From Geminicoccaceae bacterium (GTDB taxonomy: Bacteria; Pseudomonadota; Alphaproteobacteria; Geminicoccales; Geminicoccaceae): a DNA stretch of 33,316 nt. Shown here piece by piece: positions 15,854 through 25,566 of the stretch. Under the pieces are notes generated by a model. The model was not told the origin of the DNA, made no database searches, and saw only the letters and a list, made by a program, of their open reading frames with translations. The DNA is taken from contig JAILZQ010000014.1 in NCBI GenBank assembly GCA_023512415.1, positions 1-33,316 of the forward strand, written 5' to 3'. The position numbers were made by a program, and so were the translations under genes. Position 1 is the first letter of the stretch; each line of letters opens with the position of its first letter.

Positions 15854-15872
15854 GAGCGGCGCCCGACCGCTC
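15854..15872. terminator. Possible bidirectional hairpin between convergent genes
   Basis: GAGCGG and CCGCTC form a perfect 6-bp stem with a 7-base loop in the 82-base gap between the permease gene and the convergent transglutaminase gene; its right arm covers the first two bases of the latter's stop codon. No T-run is present on either strand, so function as a terminator is uncertain. Confidence 0.3.
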
Positions 15873-16746
15873 ATTCCGCCGGCACGACGTCGACCGCGAC
15901 CTCGACCGTGTGCCGGCCGCCGCCGAACAGCGTGCCGCTCACCGGGGCCACGTCGCCGTAGTCGCGGCCCCAGGCGACCGTGACGTGCTCCTCGCCCACG
16001 ACGAGATCGTTGGTCGGGTCGAGGTCGAACCAGCCGAGCTCGGGGATCCACACCGCGAGCCAGGCGTGCGAGGCGTCGGCGCCGGTGAGCCGCGTGCCGC
16101 CGTCGCGCGGGCGGGTCCGCAGATAGCCCGAGACGTAGCGGGCCGGCAGGCCGAGCGCCCGCAGGCAGGCGATCGCGAGATGCGCGAAGTCCTGGCACAC
16201 CCCGCGACGCAGGCGGAAGGCCTCGGCGACCGGGGTGGCGACCGTGGTCGCGCGCGGGTCGTAGCGGAACTCGCGGTGGATGCGTGCGGAGAGCTCGGCC
16301 GCGGCCTCGAGGAACGGCCGTTCGGGCGGGAAGCTCGGCGCCGCCCAGGCGGCGAGTGCCGGCTCGAAGGGGGCATAGAGCGAGGGGAAGGTGAACTCGA
16401 GGGCGGAGAGCGCGTCGTTCTCGCGGGCCCGGGCGAGCCGCTCGCGGATCTCGCCCACCGTGGGGGTACGGCCCGGGTCGACCGGCTCGGGCCGGCGGAC
16501 CTCGACCGAGCTCGAGGCGTGCAGCACCAGCTCCCGGTGGCTCTGCTGGATCGTGAGGAAGGTCACGGGGTTGCCGAAATAGTCGCGATCGTCGCGCCGG
16601 ACGCTCGGCGGCGGGTCGATCTCGAGCGCCCAGTCGCGGCAGCGCTGCCAGGCCCCGCCGCGCGGCGCGAGGTGGAGGAGATGGTGCGAGATCGCGACCG
16701 GATCGGCGTAGCGGTAGGTCGTGCGGTGGCTCACCGTGTAGATCAT
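15871..16746 (-). CDS. Transglutaminase-like cysteine peptidase family protein
   Basis: 291 residues, cytoplasmic (no signal). The start ATG overlaps the stop of the upstream ATP-grasp/alpha-E gene (ATGA); the longer open frame upstream is Arg-rich shadow. The N-terminal domain (1-90), MIYTVSHRTTYRYADPVAIS, is the bacterial transglutaminase N-terminal region. The catalytic triad is Cys184 in RRGVCQDFAHL, His227 in DASHAWLAVW and Asp243 in FDLDPTND, complete and canonically spaced. Family members with this architecture cluster with circularly permuted ATP-grasp and alpha-E proteins. They are thought to act as peptidases or amide-transferring enzymes on a ligase-made peptide. Substrate unknown. 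It is the last gene of a three-gene minus-strand set. Confidence 0.93.
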   Translation of the reverse strand: MIYTVSHRTTYRYADPVAISHHLLHLAPRGGAWQRCRDWALEIDPPPSVRRDDRDYFGNPVTFLTIQQSHRELVLHASSSVEVRRPEPVDPGRTPTVGEIRERLARARENDALSALEFTFPSLYAPFEPALAAWAAPSFPPERPFLEAAAELSARIHREFRYDPRATTVATPVAEAFRLRRGVCQDFAHLAIACLRALGLPARYVSGYLRTRPRDGGTRLTGADASHAWLAVWIPELGWFDLDPTNDLVVGEEHVTVAWGRDYGDVAPVSGTLFGGGRHTVEVAVDVVPAE

Positions 16747-19283
16747 GCGCCCTCCCGCCGCTGCAGGGCGATCGTCACGACCGCCGCCTCGGCGTGGGCG
16801 AAGTAGGTCCGGCCGATCACGTCCGAGATCGCCGGCAGGCCCCGGCCGAGCCGGTCGAGCAGGGCGGCGAGCTCGGCGCGCCGGCCGCTCGCGTCGGCGG
16901 TCGCGAGGAGCAGCGGATCGGCGAGCTGGACGGCGGTCGACAGCTCGAGCACGAGCCGCTGCTCGGCGGTCCGATAGGGCTGCTCGCTCGGCAGGAGCCG
17001 GCAATGGCGGGCCAGCTCCTCGAGCTGGAAGGCGGCCGAGCGGGGATTGGTCTCGTCGAGCAGCAACAGGTCGAGGACCGGGGCGGTGAGCGGGGTGGTG
17101 AGGTAGCGGGAGCGGTAGGTCATGAAGCTGTCGCCGAGCTCCAACAAGAGGCGCAGCGAACCGTCGCTCTCGGGGTCGGCGCGCTCGAGCGCCAGCACGC
17201 GGACCAGGTCGACGAGCTGGATGGCGCGCTCGATCCGCCGGCCCATCTCCAAAAAGCGCCAGACCCAGTTACGGGTCATGTTCTCGGCCTCGGTGCCGGC
17301 GAAGGCGGAAAGCGCGCGGATCCCGTCGTCGAGCAGCTCGAGCGTCGGCCGCGCGCGCAGCACGCCCTCGACCGCGCGCCAGCGCCGGTCGACGTGCAGC
17401 GCGGCGAGCATCCGCCAGGCGTCGTGGCTGATCTGGTCGCGCACGAGCGTGGCGGTGCGGTGGACGTGGTCGAGGGTCTCGCGCAGGCCGTAGGCGCGCG
17501 GCTCGAACAGCAAGATCGCCACGAGCCGCTCGAGCGAGCCCGCGTCGGTCCCGGCCGGGGCCGGGCCCTTGGCCAAGACGAGGTCGAGCAGGCGGTGGAG
17601 GATCGCGGGCTCGACGTCGACCCGGCCGTCCTCGCCGAGCCGCGTGAGGACGCTGCGGGCGAGCCGCATCACGGCCTCGGCCCGCTCGGCGTAGCGGCCG
17701 AGCCAGAACAGATTGTCGGCGCTGCGCGAGAGCAGATCGCGCCCGGTGCGCCGCAGATGGACCTCGCGCAGCCGCGCCTGCAGCAGGCTCGGGACCTGCG
17801 GCGGCGGCCGCTCGCCGGTGATCCACAGATCCTTGCTGCCGAAGCCGTTGGGCAGCGCCACGCCGGTCGGCGCGCCGGCGAGGCGGACGAGCCCGCCGGG
17901 CATGACCGCGTAGTCCTCGCCGGCGAGCGCCACGAAGCAGCGGACCGCCCAGGGCACCGGCACGAGCCGGTCGCCGTCGAGGCTCGGGGCGGTGGCGAAG
18001 GTGACCGGCCGCTGGGCGACCCAGCGATGGCCCTCCCGCTCGAGCCGCTCGGCGAGGGCGGCGCGCTCGGCGGCGGCGAGCGCGGCCGGCTCGATCGGCA
18101 CGACCGGGGCGCCCGGATCGTTGCGGGCGGTGGCCGGCAGGACCGGCAGGCCGAGCTCGAGGGCCCGGCGCCGTTCGGCCGGATCGCCGAGCCAGAAGGT
18201 GGGTGCCTCCTCGATCACGAGGTCCTCGCCCAAAAGGCGGCGGCAGAGCACCGCCGTGAAGGGCGCCATCGCCCGGCCCTGGGCGAGGCCCGAGCCGAGC
18301 CGGTTGGCGATCGCCACCCGGCCGCTGCGCACCGCCTGGACCAGGCCCGAGACCCCGGCGAGGCCGCTGCCCGGCAGCCAGAGCGGGTCGGCCAGACGAC
18401 CCGGGGTCTTGCGGATCACGAGATCGACCCGCTGCAGCCCGTCGAGCGTCTTCAGGTAGAGGAGGTCGTCGCGGACGGTGAGGTCGGCCGCCTGGACGAG
18501 CGAGTAGCCCAGATAGCGGGCGAGGTAGGCGTGGCTGAACCAAGTGGGCGCCTCGGGACCGCCCGCCAGCACGACGACCCGCCCGTCGTCGCGGCCGCTC
18601 GTGGCGAGCAGCATCTCCTGCAGGCGCTGATAGTAGCCCGCGAGGCGCCGGGTGTGGGTGAGCGCGAAGAGCTCGGCCAGGCCGTGGCTCGCGGCCACCC
18701 GGCTGGCCAAGGCGTAGCCGTTGCCGATCGGTGCGTCACACTGATCGCCGAGCACGACCCACGTGCCGTCGGCGGTCCGCGCGAGATCGCAGGCGTAGAG
18801 CGAGAGGAATCGGCGCTCGGGCTGGTCGGGGCGGACCTCGGGCCGGACATACTCGGGCGAACCGAGCACGAGGGCCGCCGGCAGGGTCCCGTCGCGCAAC
18901 AGCGACCGCGGCCCGTAGAGGTCGGCGAGGGTGCGGTCCAACAGCCGGGCGCGCTGGACGAGGCCGCGCTCCAGGCGCCGCCACTCCTCCTCGGCGAGGA
19001 GCACGGGCAACAGGTCGAGCCGCCAGGCGTGGCGACGATCGTCGGGGTCGGCGTAGACGTTGAACGCGATGCCGCTCTCGCGCAGCGCGCGGCGGGTGCT
19101 CTCGGCGGCGGCCTCGCGGCCCGCACGGCCCATCGCCGCGAGGCCGTCGAGGAAGGCCCGCCAAGCCGGCCGCACCGTACCGTCGGCGGCCAGCATCTCG
19201 TCGAAGCCGCCGCGCGGATAATCGCGCAGCAGGGCGAGGCGCTCGCGCTCGGCGGCGGGGTCGGTCGACAAGGGCGCCGGCAC
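16743..19283 (-). CDS. Fused circularly permuted ATP-grasp (DUF404/407) and alpha-E (DUF403) protein
   Basis: 846 residues from GTG 19283. Residues about 1-490 are the circularly permuted ATP-grasp ligase type 2: FDEMLAADGTVRPAW, RDYPRGG, GIAFNVYADPDD, the strand VVLGDQCDAPIGNGYALASR and ANRLGSGLAQGRAMAPF are hallmark segments. Residues about 510-846 are the all-helical alpha-E domain, starting near LLSRSADNLFWLGRYAERAE and including GDSFMTYRSRYL and LLLLDETNPRSAAFQ. In many bacteria these are separate genes; here they are one polypeptide with no visible frameshift. Such ligases are predicted to build short peptides or amide tags. The gene starts 46 bases after the DUF2126 transglutaminase and overlaps the following transglutaminase by four bases, so all three are likely one operon. 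Confidence 0.94.
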   Translation of the reverse strand: MPAPLSTDPAAERERLALLRDYPRGGFDEMLAADGTVRPAWRAFLDGLAAMGRAGREAAAESTRRALRESGIAFNVYADPDDRRHAWRLDLLPVLLAEEEWRRLERGLVQRARLLDRTLADLYGPRSLLRDGTLPAALVLGSPEYVRPEVRPDQPERRFLSLYACDLARTADGTWVVLGDQCDAPIGNGYALASRVAASHGLAELFALTHTRRLAGYYQRLQEMLLATSGRDDGRVVVLAGGPEAPTWFSHAYLARYLGYSLVQAADLTVRDDLLYLKTLDGLQRVDLVIRKTPGRLADPLWLPGSGLAGVSGLVQAVRSGRVAIANRLGSGLAQGRAMAPFTAVLCRRLLGEDLVIEEAPTFWLGDPAERRRALELGLPVLPATARNDPGAPVVPIEPAALAAAERAALAERLEREGHRWVAQRPVTFATAPSLDGDRLVPVPWAVRCFVALAGEDYAVMPGGLVRLAGAPTGVALPNGFGSKDLWITGERPPPQVPSLLQARLREVHLRRTGRDLLSRSADNLFWLGRYAERAEAVMRLARSVLTRLGEDGRVDVEPAILHRLLDLVLAKGPAPAGTDAGSLERLVAILLFEPRAYGLRETLDHVHRTATLVRDQISHDAWRMLAALHVDRRWRAVEGVLRARPTLELLDDGIRALSAFAGTEAENMTRNWVWRFLEMGRRIERAIQLVDLVRVLALERADPESDGSLRLLLELGDSFMTYRSRYLTTPLTAPVLDLLLLDETNPRSAAFQLEELARHCRLLPSEQPYRTAEQRLVLELSTAVQLADPLLLATADASGRRAELAALLDRLGRGLPAISDVIGRTYFAHAEAAVVTIALQRREGA

Positions 19284-19329
19284 TCCGTGCGGGGCGGGCG
19301 GGAGGATGCCGCCGGGCGGCCTCGCCTGT

Positions 19330-22300
19330 CTACCGCCGCAGATCGAGGGTGTGCGGGAACTCGGGGTCGATCACCGGTGCCGGCGGGTCGATCTCGCCCA
19401 TGCTGTGGCCGAGCCGCTCGAAGCGGGCGAGCCGGCGGCCCTCGGCCTCGAGCTCGTTGACCGGCAGGCTGTCGTAGTTGCGCCCGGCCGGGTGCATCAC
19501 GTGGTAGGTGCAGCCGCCGAGCGAGCGGCGGTTCCAGCGATCGACGAGTTCGATGATCAAGGGGCTGTGCACCGGGATCGTCGGGTGCAGGCAGAAGGGC
19601 GGCTGCCAGGCGCGGAAGCGGACGCCCGCGACCTCGACCCCGCGGATCGCGGTCTCCTGCAAGGGCAGCGCACGGCGGTTGCAGCAAACGAGGAAGCGCT
19701 CGCCCTCGCGGCCGCGGACCTCGACCTGCAGCCGCTCGAGCGAGCTGTCGACGTAGCGGGCGGTGCCCCCGACCACCGCCTCCTCGCCGAGCACGTGCCA
19801 GGGCTCGAGGGCGGCGCGCAGCTCGATCTCGACGTCGCGGACCCGGACCTGGCCGTAGAGCGGGAAGCGGAACTCGAAATGCGGCAGGAACCAGGCCGGG
19901 TCCAAGGGGAAGCCGGCCTCGGCCAGGTCCTCGAGCACCCGCTCGAAGTCCTGCCAGACGTAATGCGGCAGCATGAAGCGGTCGTGCAGCGCGGTGCCCC
20001 AGCGCACCAGGCGGTGCCGGTAGGGCCGCTCCCAGAACCAGGCGATCAACGCGCGCAAGAGCAGCTGCTGGGCGAGGCTCATCCGGGCGTGCGGCGGCAT
20101 CTCGAAGGCGCGGAACTCGACCAGCCCCAGGCGGCCGGTCGGGCTTCCCGGATCGTACAGCTTGTCGATGCAGATCTCGCTCCGGTGGGTGTTGCCGGTG
20201 ACGTCGATCAAGAGGTTGCGGAACAGCCGATCGACGAGCCAGGGCGGCGGCGGCGGGCCGTCGCCCGGCAGGGGCACCTGGCGGAGTGCCACCTCGAGCT
20301 CGTAGAGCTGATCGTGGCGGGCCTCGTCGATCCGCGGGGCCTGCGAGGTCGGGCCGATGAAGAGCGAGGAGAACAGGTAGCTGAGCGAGGGGTGGTGCTG
20401 CCAGTAGGTGACGAGCGAGGCCAACAGGTCGGGCCGGCGCAGGAACGGGCTCTCGGCCGCGGACGGACCGCCCACCACGATGTGATTGCCGCCGCCGGTG
20501 CCGACCAGCCTGCCGTCGATCAGGAACTTGCAGCTGTCGAGCCGGGCCCGGCGGGCCTCCTCGTAGAGCGCTTCGGTGATCGCCACCTGCTCGCGCCAGC
20601 TCCGCGCCGGGTGGATGTTGACCTCGATCACCCCCGGGTCCGGGGTGACCTTGATCACGTTCAACCTCGGGTCCGGCGGCGGGGTGTAGCCCTCGATCCG
20701 GACCGGCTGGCCGAGCTCGGCCGCGGTCGTCTCGATCGTCGTGACGAGGTCGACGAAATCGTCGGCGCCGGTGAGCGGCGGCAAGAACACGTGGAGCATC
20801 CCCTCGCGCGGCTCGACCACGAGCGCGGTCCGCACCGGCGGGCCGCCGCCCGCGGCACCGAGCGGGGCCGGCTGCGGCCGGGCGAGGCGATCTTGCTGGA
20901 CGGGGGGGCGGGCCGGCAGCGCGGCATGGGCGGCGAACGGGTCGAGCGGCACGACGTGCGGCCATTCCTCGGGCTCGAGCCAGGGCAGCGAGCCCAGGGG
21001 CAGGCGCAGGCCCGCGGGCGAGTCGCCGGGGATCAAGAACAGCCGGCCGCGGCGGGTGGTCCAGCGCTCGCTCTTCCAGCGGATCCGGCCGTCGCGGGCC
21101 TGCCAGGGCTGGAGCGGCAGGACGAAGGAGGTCGGCACGTCGAGGCCGCGGTCGAAGACCCGGGCGAGCCGCTGGCGCTCCATCGGATCGTCGAGCCGGT
21201 TGTCGAGCGGGTCGAGGTTCTCGGGGAGCTGGTGCTCGCGCAGGAGGAAATGGGCCGGGTCCTCGAAGGCCGGCAGGGCCGCCGCGGGATCGACCCCGAG
21301 CCGCTCGGCGAGGCCCCGGGCGAACCGCTCGGCCGCGGCGAGGTCGGCGCCGGTTCCCGCCCCTTCGCGGGCGATCAGCTCCGGCCGGCGCCACAAGGAC
21401 ACCCCGTCGGTCCGCCAATAGAGCGAGAAGGCCCAGCGCGGCAGCTGCTCGCCCGGGTACCATTTGCCCTGGCCGTGGTGGAGGAGCCCGCCCGGGGCGA
21501 AGCGCGCCATCAGCCGCCGGACGAGATCGTCGGCGCGGGCCCGCTTGGCGGGGCCGGTCGCCGCGGTGTTCCACTCCGGCGCGTCGCGCGCGTCGATGCC
21601 GACGAAGGTCGGCTCGCCGCCCATGGTGAGGCGGACGTCGCCGCGGTCGAGCGCGGCATCGACCCGCTCGCCGGCCGCCAGGATCGCCTGCCACTGCTCC
21701 TCGCCGTAGGGCTTGGTGACCCGCGGCTGCTCCCGGATCCGCCGCACCGCCATCGAGAAGGAGAACGCGACCTCGCACCGGTCGACGAAGCCGCTGATCG
21801 GCGCCGCGGTCTCCGGGTCGGGGGTGCAGGCGAGCGGCAGGTGCCCTTCACCGGCGAGCAGGCCCGAGGTCGGGTCGAAGCCGATCCAGCCGGCGCCGGG
21901 CAGATAGACCTCGGCCCAGGCGTGCAGGTCGGTGAAGTCGGCCTCGGGCCCCGAGGGACCGTCGAGCGCCTTCACGTCGGGGGCGAGCTGGATCAGGTAG
22001 CCCGAGACGAAGCGGGCGGCGAGCCCCAGATGGCGCAGGATCTGCACGAGCAGCCAGCTCGAGTCGCGGCAGGAGCCGGAGCCGAGGCCGAGCGTCTCCT
22101 CGGGGGTCTGCACGCCCGGCTCCATCCGGATGAGGTAGCGGATCTCGCGCGCGATCTGCCGGTTGAGCTCGACCAGGAAGGCGACCGTGCCGGTCCGCGC
22201 CCGCGGGATCGCGGCGATCCGCTCGCGCAAGAGCGGTCCCGCCGGGATCGTCTCGAGGTAGGGCTCGAGGTCCTTGTGCAGCTTGGGCTCGTAGACGAAC

Positions 22301-22608
22301 GGCCAGTGCTCGGCGTTCGGCTCGACGAAGAAGTCGAAGGGGTTGAGTGCGGCCATCTCGACCACGAGGTCGACCTCGACCTCGAAATGGTCGGTCTTGT
22401 CGGGGAAGACGAAGCGCGCCTGCCAGTTGGCGTGCGGGTCCTGCTGCCAGTTGACGAAATGGCGGGTCGGGCGGACGGCGAGCGCGTAAGCGAGGACGCG
22501 GGTGCGGCAGTGCGGAGCGGGACGCAGCCGGACGAGTTGCGGCCCGAGGGTGACGAGCCGGTCGTAGCGATAGCTCGTCCGGTGGTGGAGGGCGACGTGC
22601 ATGACCAT
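19330..22608 (-). CDS. Large transglutaminase-DUF2126 protein
   Basis: 1092 residues from ATG 22608. Another ATG lies 21 bases upstream and one 6 bases downstream; 22608 is preferred because GGAG sits 11 bases before it, and families start near MHVALHHRTSYRYD. Residues 1-270 are a transglutaminase unit with Cys180 in GSGSCRDSSWLL, His229 in DLHAWAEVYL and Asp245 in GFDPTSG. The remaining ~800 residues are DUF2126, proposed to be an amidoligase-type (glutamine-synthetase-like fold) region: LTMGGEPTFVGID, GGGNHIVVGG, EVNIHPARSW, and VTGNTHRSEICIDKLYDP are characteristic. It is first of the minus-strand cluster and combines potential ligation and cleavage of amide bonds in one chain. The biological product of such clusters is unknown. 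Confidence 0.93.
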   Translation of the reverse strand: MVMHVALHHRTSYRYDRLVTLGPQLVRLRPAPHCRTRVLAYALAVRPTRHFVNWQQDPHANWQARFVFPDKTDHFEVEVDLVVEMAALNPFDFFVEPNAEHWPFVYEPKLHKDLEPYLETIPAGPLLRERIAAIPRARTGTVAFLVELNRQIAREIRYLIRMEPGVQTPEETLGLGSGSCRDSSWLLVQILRHLGLAARFVSGYLIQLAPDVKALDGPSGPEADFTDLHAWAEVYLPGAGWIGFDPTSGLLAGEGHLPLACTPDPETAAPISGFVDRCEVAFSFSMAVRRIREQPRVTKPYGEEQWQAILAAGERVDAALDRGDVRLTMGGEPTFVGIDARDAPEWNTAATGPAKRARADDLVRRLMARFAPGGLLHHGQGKWYPGEQLPRWAFSLYWRTDGVSLWRRPELIAREGAGTGADLAAAERFARGLAERLGVDPAAALPAFEDPAHFLLREHQLPENLDPLDNRLDDPMERQRLARVFDRGLDVPTSFVLPLQPWQARDGRIRWKSERWTTRRGRLFLIPGDSPAGLRLPLGSLPWLEPEEWPHVVPLDPFAAHAALPARPPVQQDRLARPQPAPLGAAGGGPPVRTALVVEPREGMLHVFLPPLTGADDFVDLVTTIETTAAELGQPVRIEGYTPPPDPRLNVIKVTPDPGVIEVNIHPARSWREQVAITEALYEEARRARLDSCKFLIDGRLVGTGGGNHIVVGGPSAAESPFLRRPDLLASLVTYWQHHPSLSYLFSSLFIGPTSQAPRIDEARHDQLYELEVALRQVPLPGDGPPPPPWLVDRLFRNLLIDVTGNTHRSEICIDKLYDPGSPTGRLGLVEFRAFEMPPHARMSLAQQLLLRALIAWFWERPYRHRLVRWGTALHDRFMLPHYVWQDFERVLEDLAEAGFPLDPAWFLPHFEFRFPLYGQVRVRDVEIELRAALEPWHVLGEEAVVGGTARYVDSSLERLQVEVRGREGERFLVCCNRRALPLQETAIRGVEVAGVRFRAWQPPFCLHPTIPVHSPLIIELVDRWNRRSLGGCTYHVMHPAGRNYDSLPVNELEAEGRRLARFERLGHSMGEIDPPAPVIDPEFPHTLDLRR

Positions 22609-22801
22609 GGGGCGGTGCGCTCCGTGCACGCTCGAGAGGCGGGACCAGCCCGGGAATTGGGCGGGCGCCGGGAGGGCCGCCGCGGGGAGGCGGCGGTGTC
22701 GTTCGGACCCGTACGCCCGCGAGCCCGGCGATGCAAAGAGCGCGCCGAACCTTCGCCGATCGGCTTCCGCGACGCGCCGGTCCGACGATCCGCGATGCGG
22801 C

Positions 22802-22877
22802 TGGTGCTGCCGACTGGAATCGAACCAGCGACCCCGTCCTTACCAAGGACGTGCTCTACCGACTGAGCTACGGCAGC
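22802..22877 (-). tRNA. tRNA-Thr (anticodon GGU)
   Basis: A 76-base cloverleaf on the minus strand. The acceptor stem GCTGCCG pairs with CGGCAGC, discriminator A, and CCA is encoded. The D-loop region is GCTCAGTCGGTAGAGC. The anticodon stem CGTCC/GGACG encloses the 7-base loop TTGGTAA, so the anticodon is GGT, reading ACC/ACT threonine codons. The T-arm GGTTCGATTCC is canonical. It lies about 190 bases upstream of the DUF2126 gene on the same strand. An imperfectly placed GC hairpin at 22677-22696 could end transcription, but it lacks a T-run. Confidence 0.96.
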
Positions 22878-22949
22878 GCGCGCGGCACGGGGGCCGCTTG
22901 TCGGCGGCGCAGCCATGCCATAAGCGGCTGGCCGTCGCAAGCGGCAGGG

Positions 22950-23171
22950 GTGAGCGAGGTGGCGGCGCCGGAGGAGCGGGACGGACCGGAAGCAGAGCCG
23001 GGCGAGGCGCGGCGATCCCCGCCGGGCCCGGCGGCCGAGCGGGCCGAACGCCTCGCTCGCGCGCTCCGCCAGAACCTGCGGCGGCGCAAGGAGCAGGCCC
23101 GCGCCCGCCGGGCGGCCGAACCCGAGGATTCGCCGCCCGCGCCGCCCGATCGTCCCTCGGGCCGCGGTTGA
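22950..23171 (+). CDS. Small basic hypothetical protein, Arg/Glu-rich helix
   Basis: 73 residues from GTG 22950. The middle, AERAERLARALRQNLRRRKE, continues into QARARR and should form a strongly basic amphipathic helix; both ends are Pro/Glu-rich and disordered. Small proteins with a NLRRRKxQARAR-like helix are common in alphaproteobacteria, often next to housekeeping genes, and have no assigned function. The frame lies between tRNA-Thr and dcd. The ribosome site is weak (AGGGG is immediately adjacent to the start), so the exact start is unsure. It could bind nucleic acid, but this is inference from charge only. Confidence 0.6.
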   Translation: MSEVAAPEERDGPEAEPGEARRSPPGPAAERAERLARALRQNLRRRKEQARARRAAEPEDSPPAPPDRPSGRG

Positions 23172-23195
23172 GGGGGACCTCTCGGCTGCTTACAT
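23168..23195 (+). promoter_or_regulatory. Candidate promoter for dcd-murA block
   Basis: TTGAGG at 23168-23173 and TTACAT at 23190-23195 are separated by 16 bases and lie 33 bases before the dcd start. The -35 box overlaps the stop codon of the small upstream gene. The AT-richer TTACAT stands out in a very GC-rich region. Candidate only. Confidence 0.35.
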
Positions 23196-23227
23196 GAGGA
23201 TCGAGCGAAGCGAGGCGCCCGCCGACC

Positions 23228-23782
23228 ATGGCCATCATGCCCGATCATTGGATCCGCCGGATGGCGGTCGACCACGGCATGATCGAGCCGTTCGTCGACC
23301 GCCAGACCCGTGAGGGCTGCATCAGCTTCGGCCTCTCCTCCTACGGCTACGACGCGCGCCTCGCCCCCGAGTTCAAGATCTTCACCAACGTCGACAACGC
23401 GCTCGTCGACCCCAAGGCGTTCTCCGCGCAGAGCTTCGTCGAGCGCGAGGGCCCCTCCTGCGTGGTCCCGCCGAACAGCTTCGCGCTCGCCCGGACGATC
23501 GAATATTTCCGCATCCCGCGCGACGTGCTCGTGATCTGCCTCGGCAAGAGCACCTATGCCCGCTGCGGGATCATCGTGAACGTCACCCCGCTCGAGCCCG
23601 AATGGGAAGGTCACGTGACCCTGGAGATCTCCAACACGACACCTTTGCCGGCCCGGGTCTACGCCAACGAGGGCATCTGCCAATTCCTCTTCTTGAAGGG
23701 TGACAGCCCGCCCGAGGTCTCCTACGCCGACCGCGGCGGCAAATACATGCGCCAGCGCGGCGTGACCCTGCCGCGCCTTTGA
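23228..23782 (+). CDS. dcd: dCTP deaminase
   Basis: 184 residues, the usual length for the alphaproteobacterial enzyme. It deaminates dCTP to dUTP, feeding dUTPase and thymidylate synthesis. The trimeric dUTPase-like fold is recognised by [18 protein letters not shown] (38-55), the nucleotide-binding [19 protein letters not shown] with the conserved S-T-Y-A-R and [20 protein letters not shown] containing the catalytic Glu, and QFLFLKG. The start ATG at 23228 gives [12 protein letters not shown], matching the family N-terminus (MSIMPDxWI). murA follows after 13 bases, so the two are likely cotranscribed. Confidence 0.97.
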   Translation: MAIMPDHWIRRMAVDHGMIEPFVDRQTREGCISFGLSSYGYDARLAPEFKIFTNVDNALVDPKAFSAQSFVEREGPSCVVPPNSFALARTIEYFRIPRDVLVICLGKSTYARCGIIVNVTPLEPEWEGHVTLEISNTTPLPARVYANEGICQFLFLKGDSPPEVSYADRGGKYMRQRGVTLPRL

Positions 23783-23795
23783 GCGGACCCCTGCG

Positions 23796-25061
<1,266 letters not shown>

Positions 25062-25077
25062 GCAGCGGGAGGAACCG

Positions 25078-25566
25078 ATGAGCCACGAACGGCTGCGCCT
25101 CAAGGCGGCCGATCCGCAGGACCTCGCGGTGATCGCCGCCTGCCTGCAGGACGCCCGGATCCCGCTCCGGGAGATGGCCTTCATGCCGGGCGAGCGGCGT
25201 TTCGCGGCCGCCTTCGTCCGCTACCGGCGCGAGCTGTTGGCCGATCCCACGAGCTGCGTGGGCCTCACCGAATGCCCCTCGGCGCTGGTCTTCGAAGGAG
25301 TCGCGGAGGTCAAGTATCGCGGGCTCGACCCGAACGATCTCGACCGCGAGCTCTGCCTCCTCACGATCGCCACCGAACCCGGCCGCCGGCACCTCATCCA
25401 CATCGACCTGGTCTTCGAGGGCGACGTGTGGATCCAGCTCAGGACCGACGCGATCCGGTGCCGGCTCGAGGATTTCGGCGAGGCGGTACCCTGCCGGCGC
25501 ACGCCCTGCGACCATTTCGCCCAGGCGAGTTACGCCGAGCTGGCCGGCGATGCCGCTCCGGCTTGA
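25078..25566 (+). CDS. DUF2948 family protein
   Basis: 162 residues, soluble, function unknown. The sequence LKAADPQDLAVIAACLQDA at the N-terminus, FMPGERRFAAAFVRYRRE, VEVKYRGLDPNDLDRELCLL-like middle (seen here as AEVKYRGLDPNDLDRELCL) and WIQLRTDAIRCRLEDFGEA are typical of this alphaproteobacterial family. Members are nearly always found between murA and hisD, as here, but no biochemical role is established. A strong ribosome site precedes the ATG. The last 17 bases overlap hisD, suggesting translational coupling. Confidence 0.9.
   Translation: MSHERLRLKAADPQDLAVIAACLQDARIPLREMAFMPGERRFAAAFVRYRRELLADPTSCVGLTECPSALVFEGVAEVKYRGLDPNDLDRELCLLTIATEPGRRHLIHIDLVFEGDVWIQLRTDAIRCRLEDFGEAVPCRRTPCDHFAQASYAELAGDAAPA

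Noticed and set aside
18452-21778. A 1108-codon minus-strand frame overlapping the ATP-grasp and DUF2126 genes
   Set aside because: Shadow frame of both genes; Arg/Ala/Pro-rich and without motifs.
22677-22696. GC hairpin (7-bp stem) downstream of tRNA-Thr as terminator
   Set aside because: No T-run follows, it is more than 100 bases from the tRNA, and such stems arise often by chance at this G+C.
19306-22866. A 1186-codon open frame antisense to the DUF2126 gene
   Set aside because: Opposite a strongly conserved protein with complete catalytic motifs; composition is biased, and no known fold can be seen.
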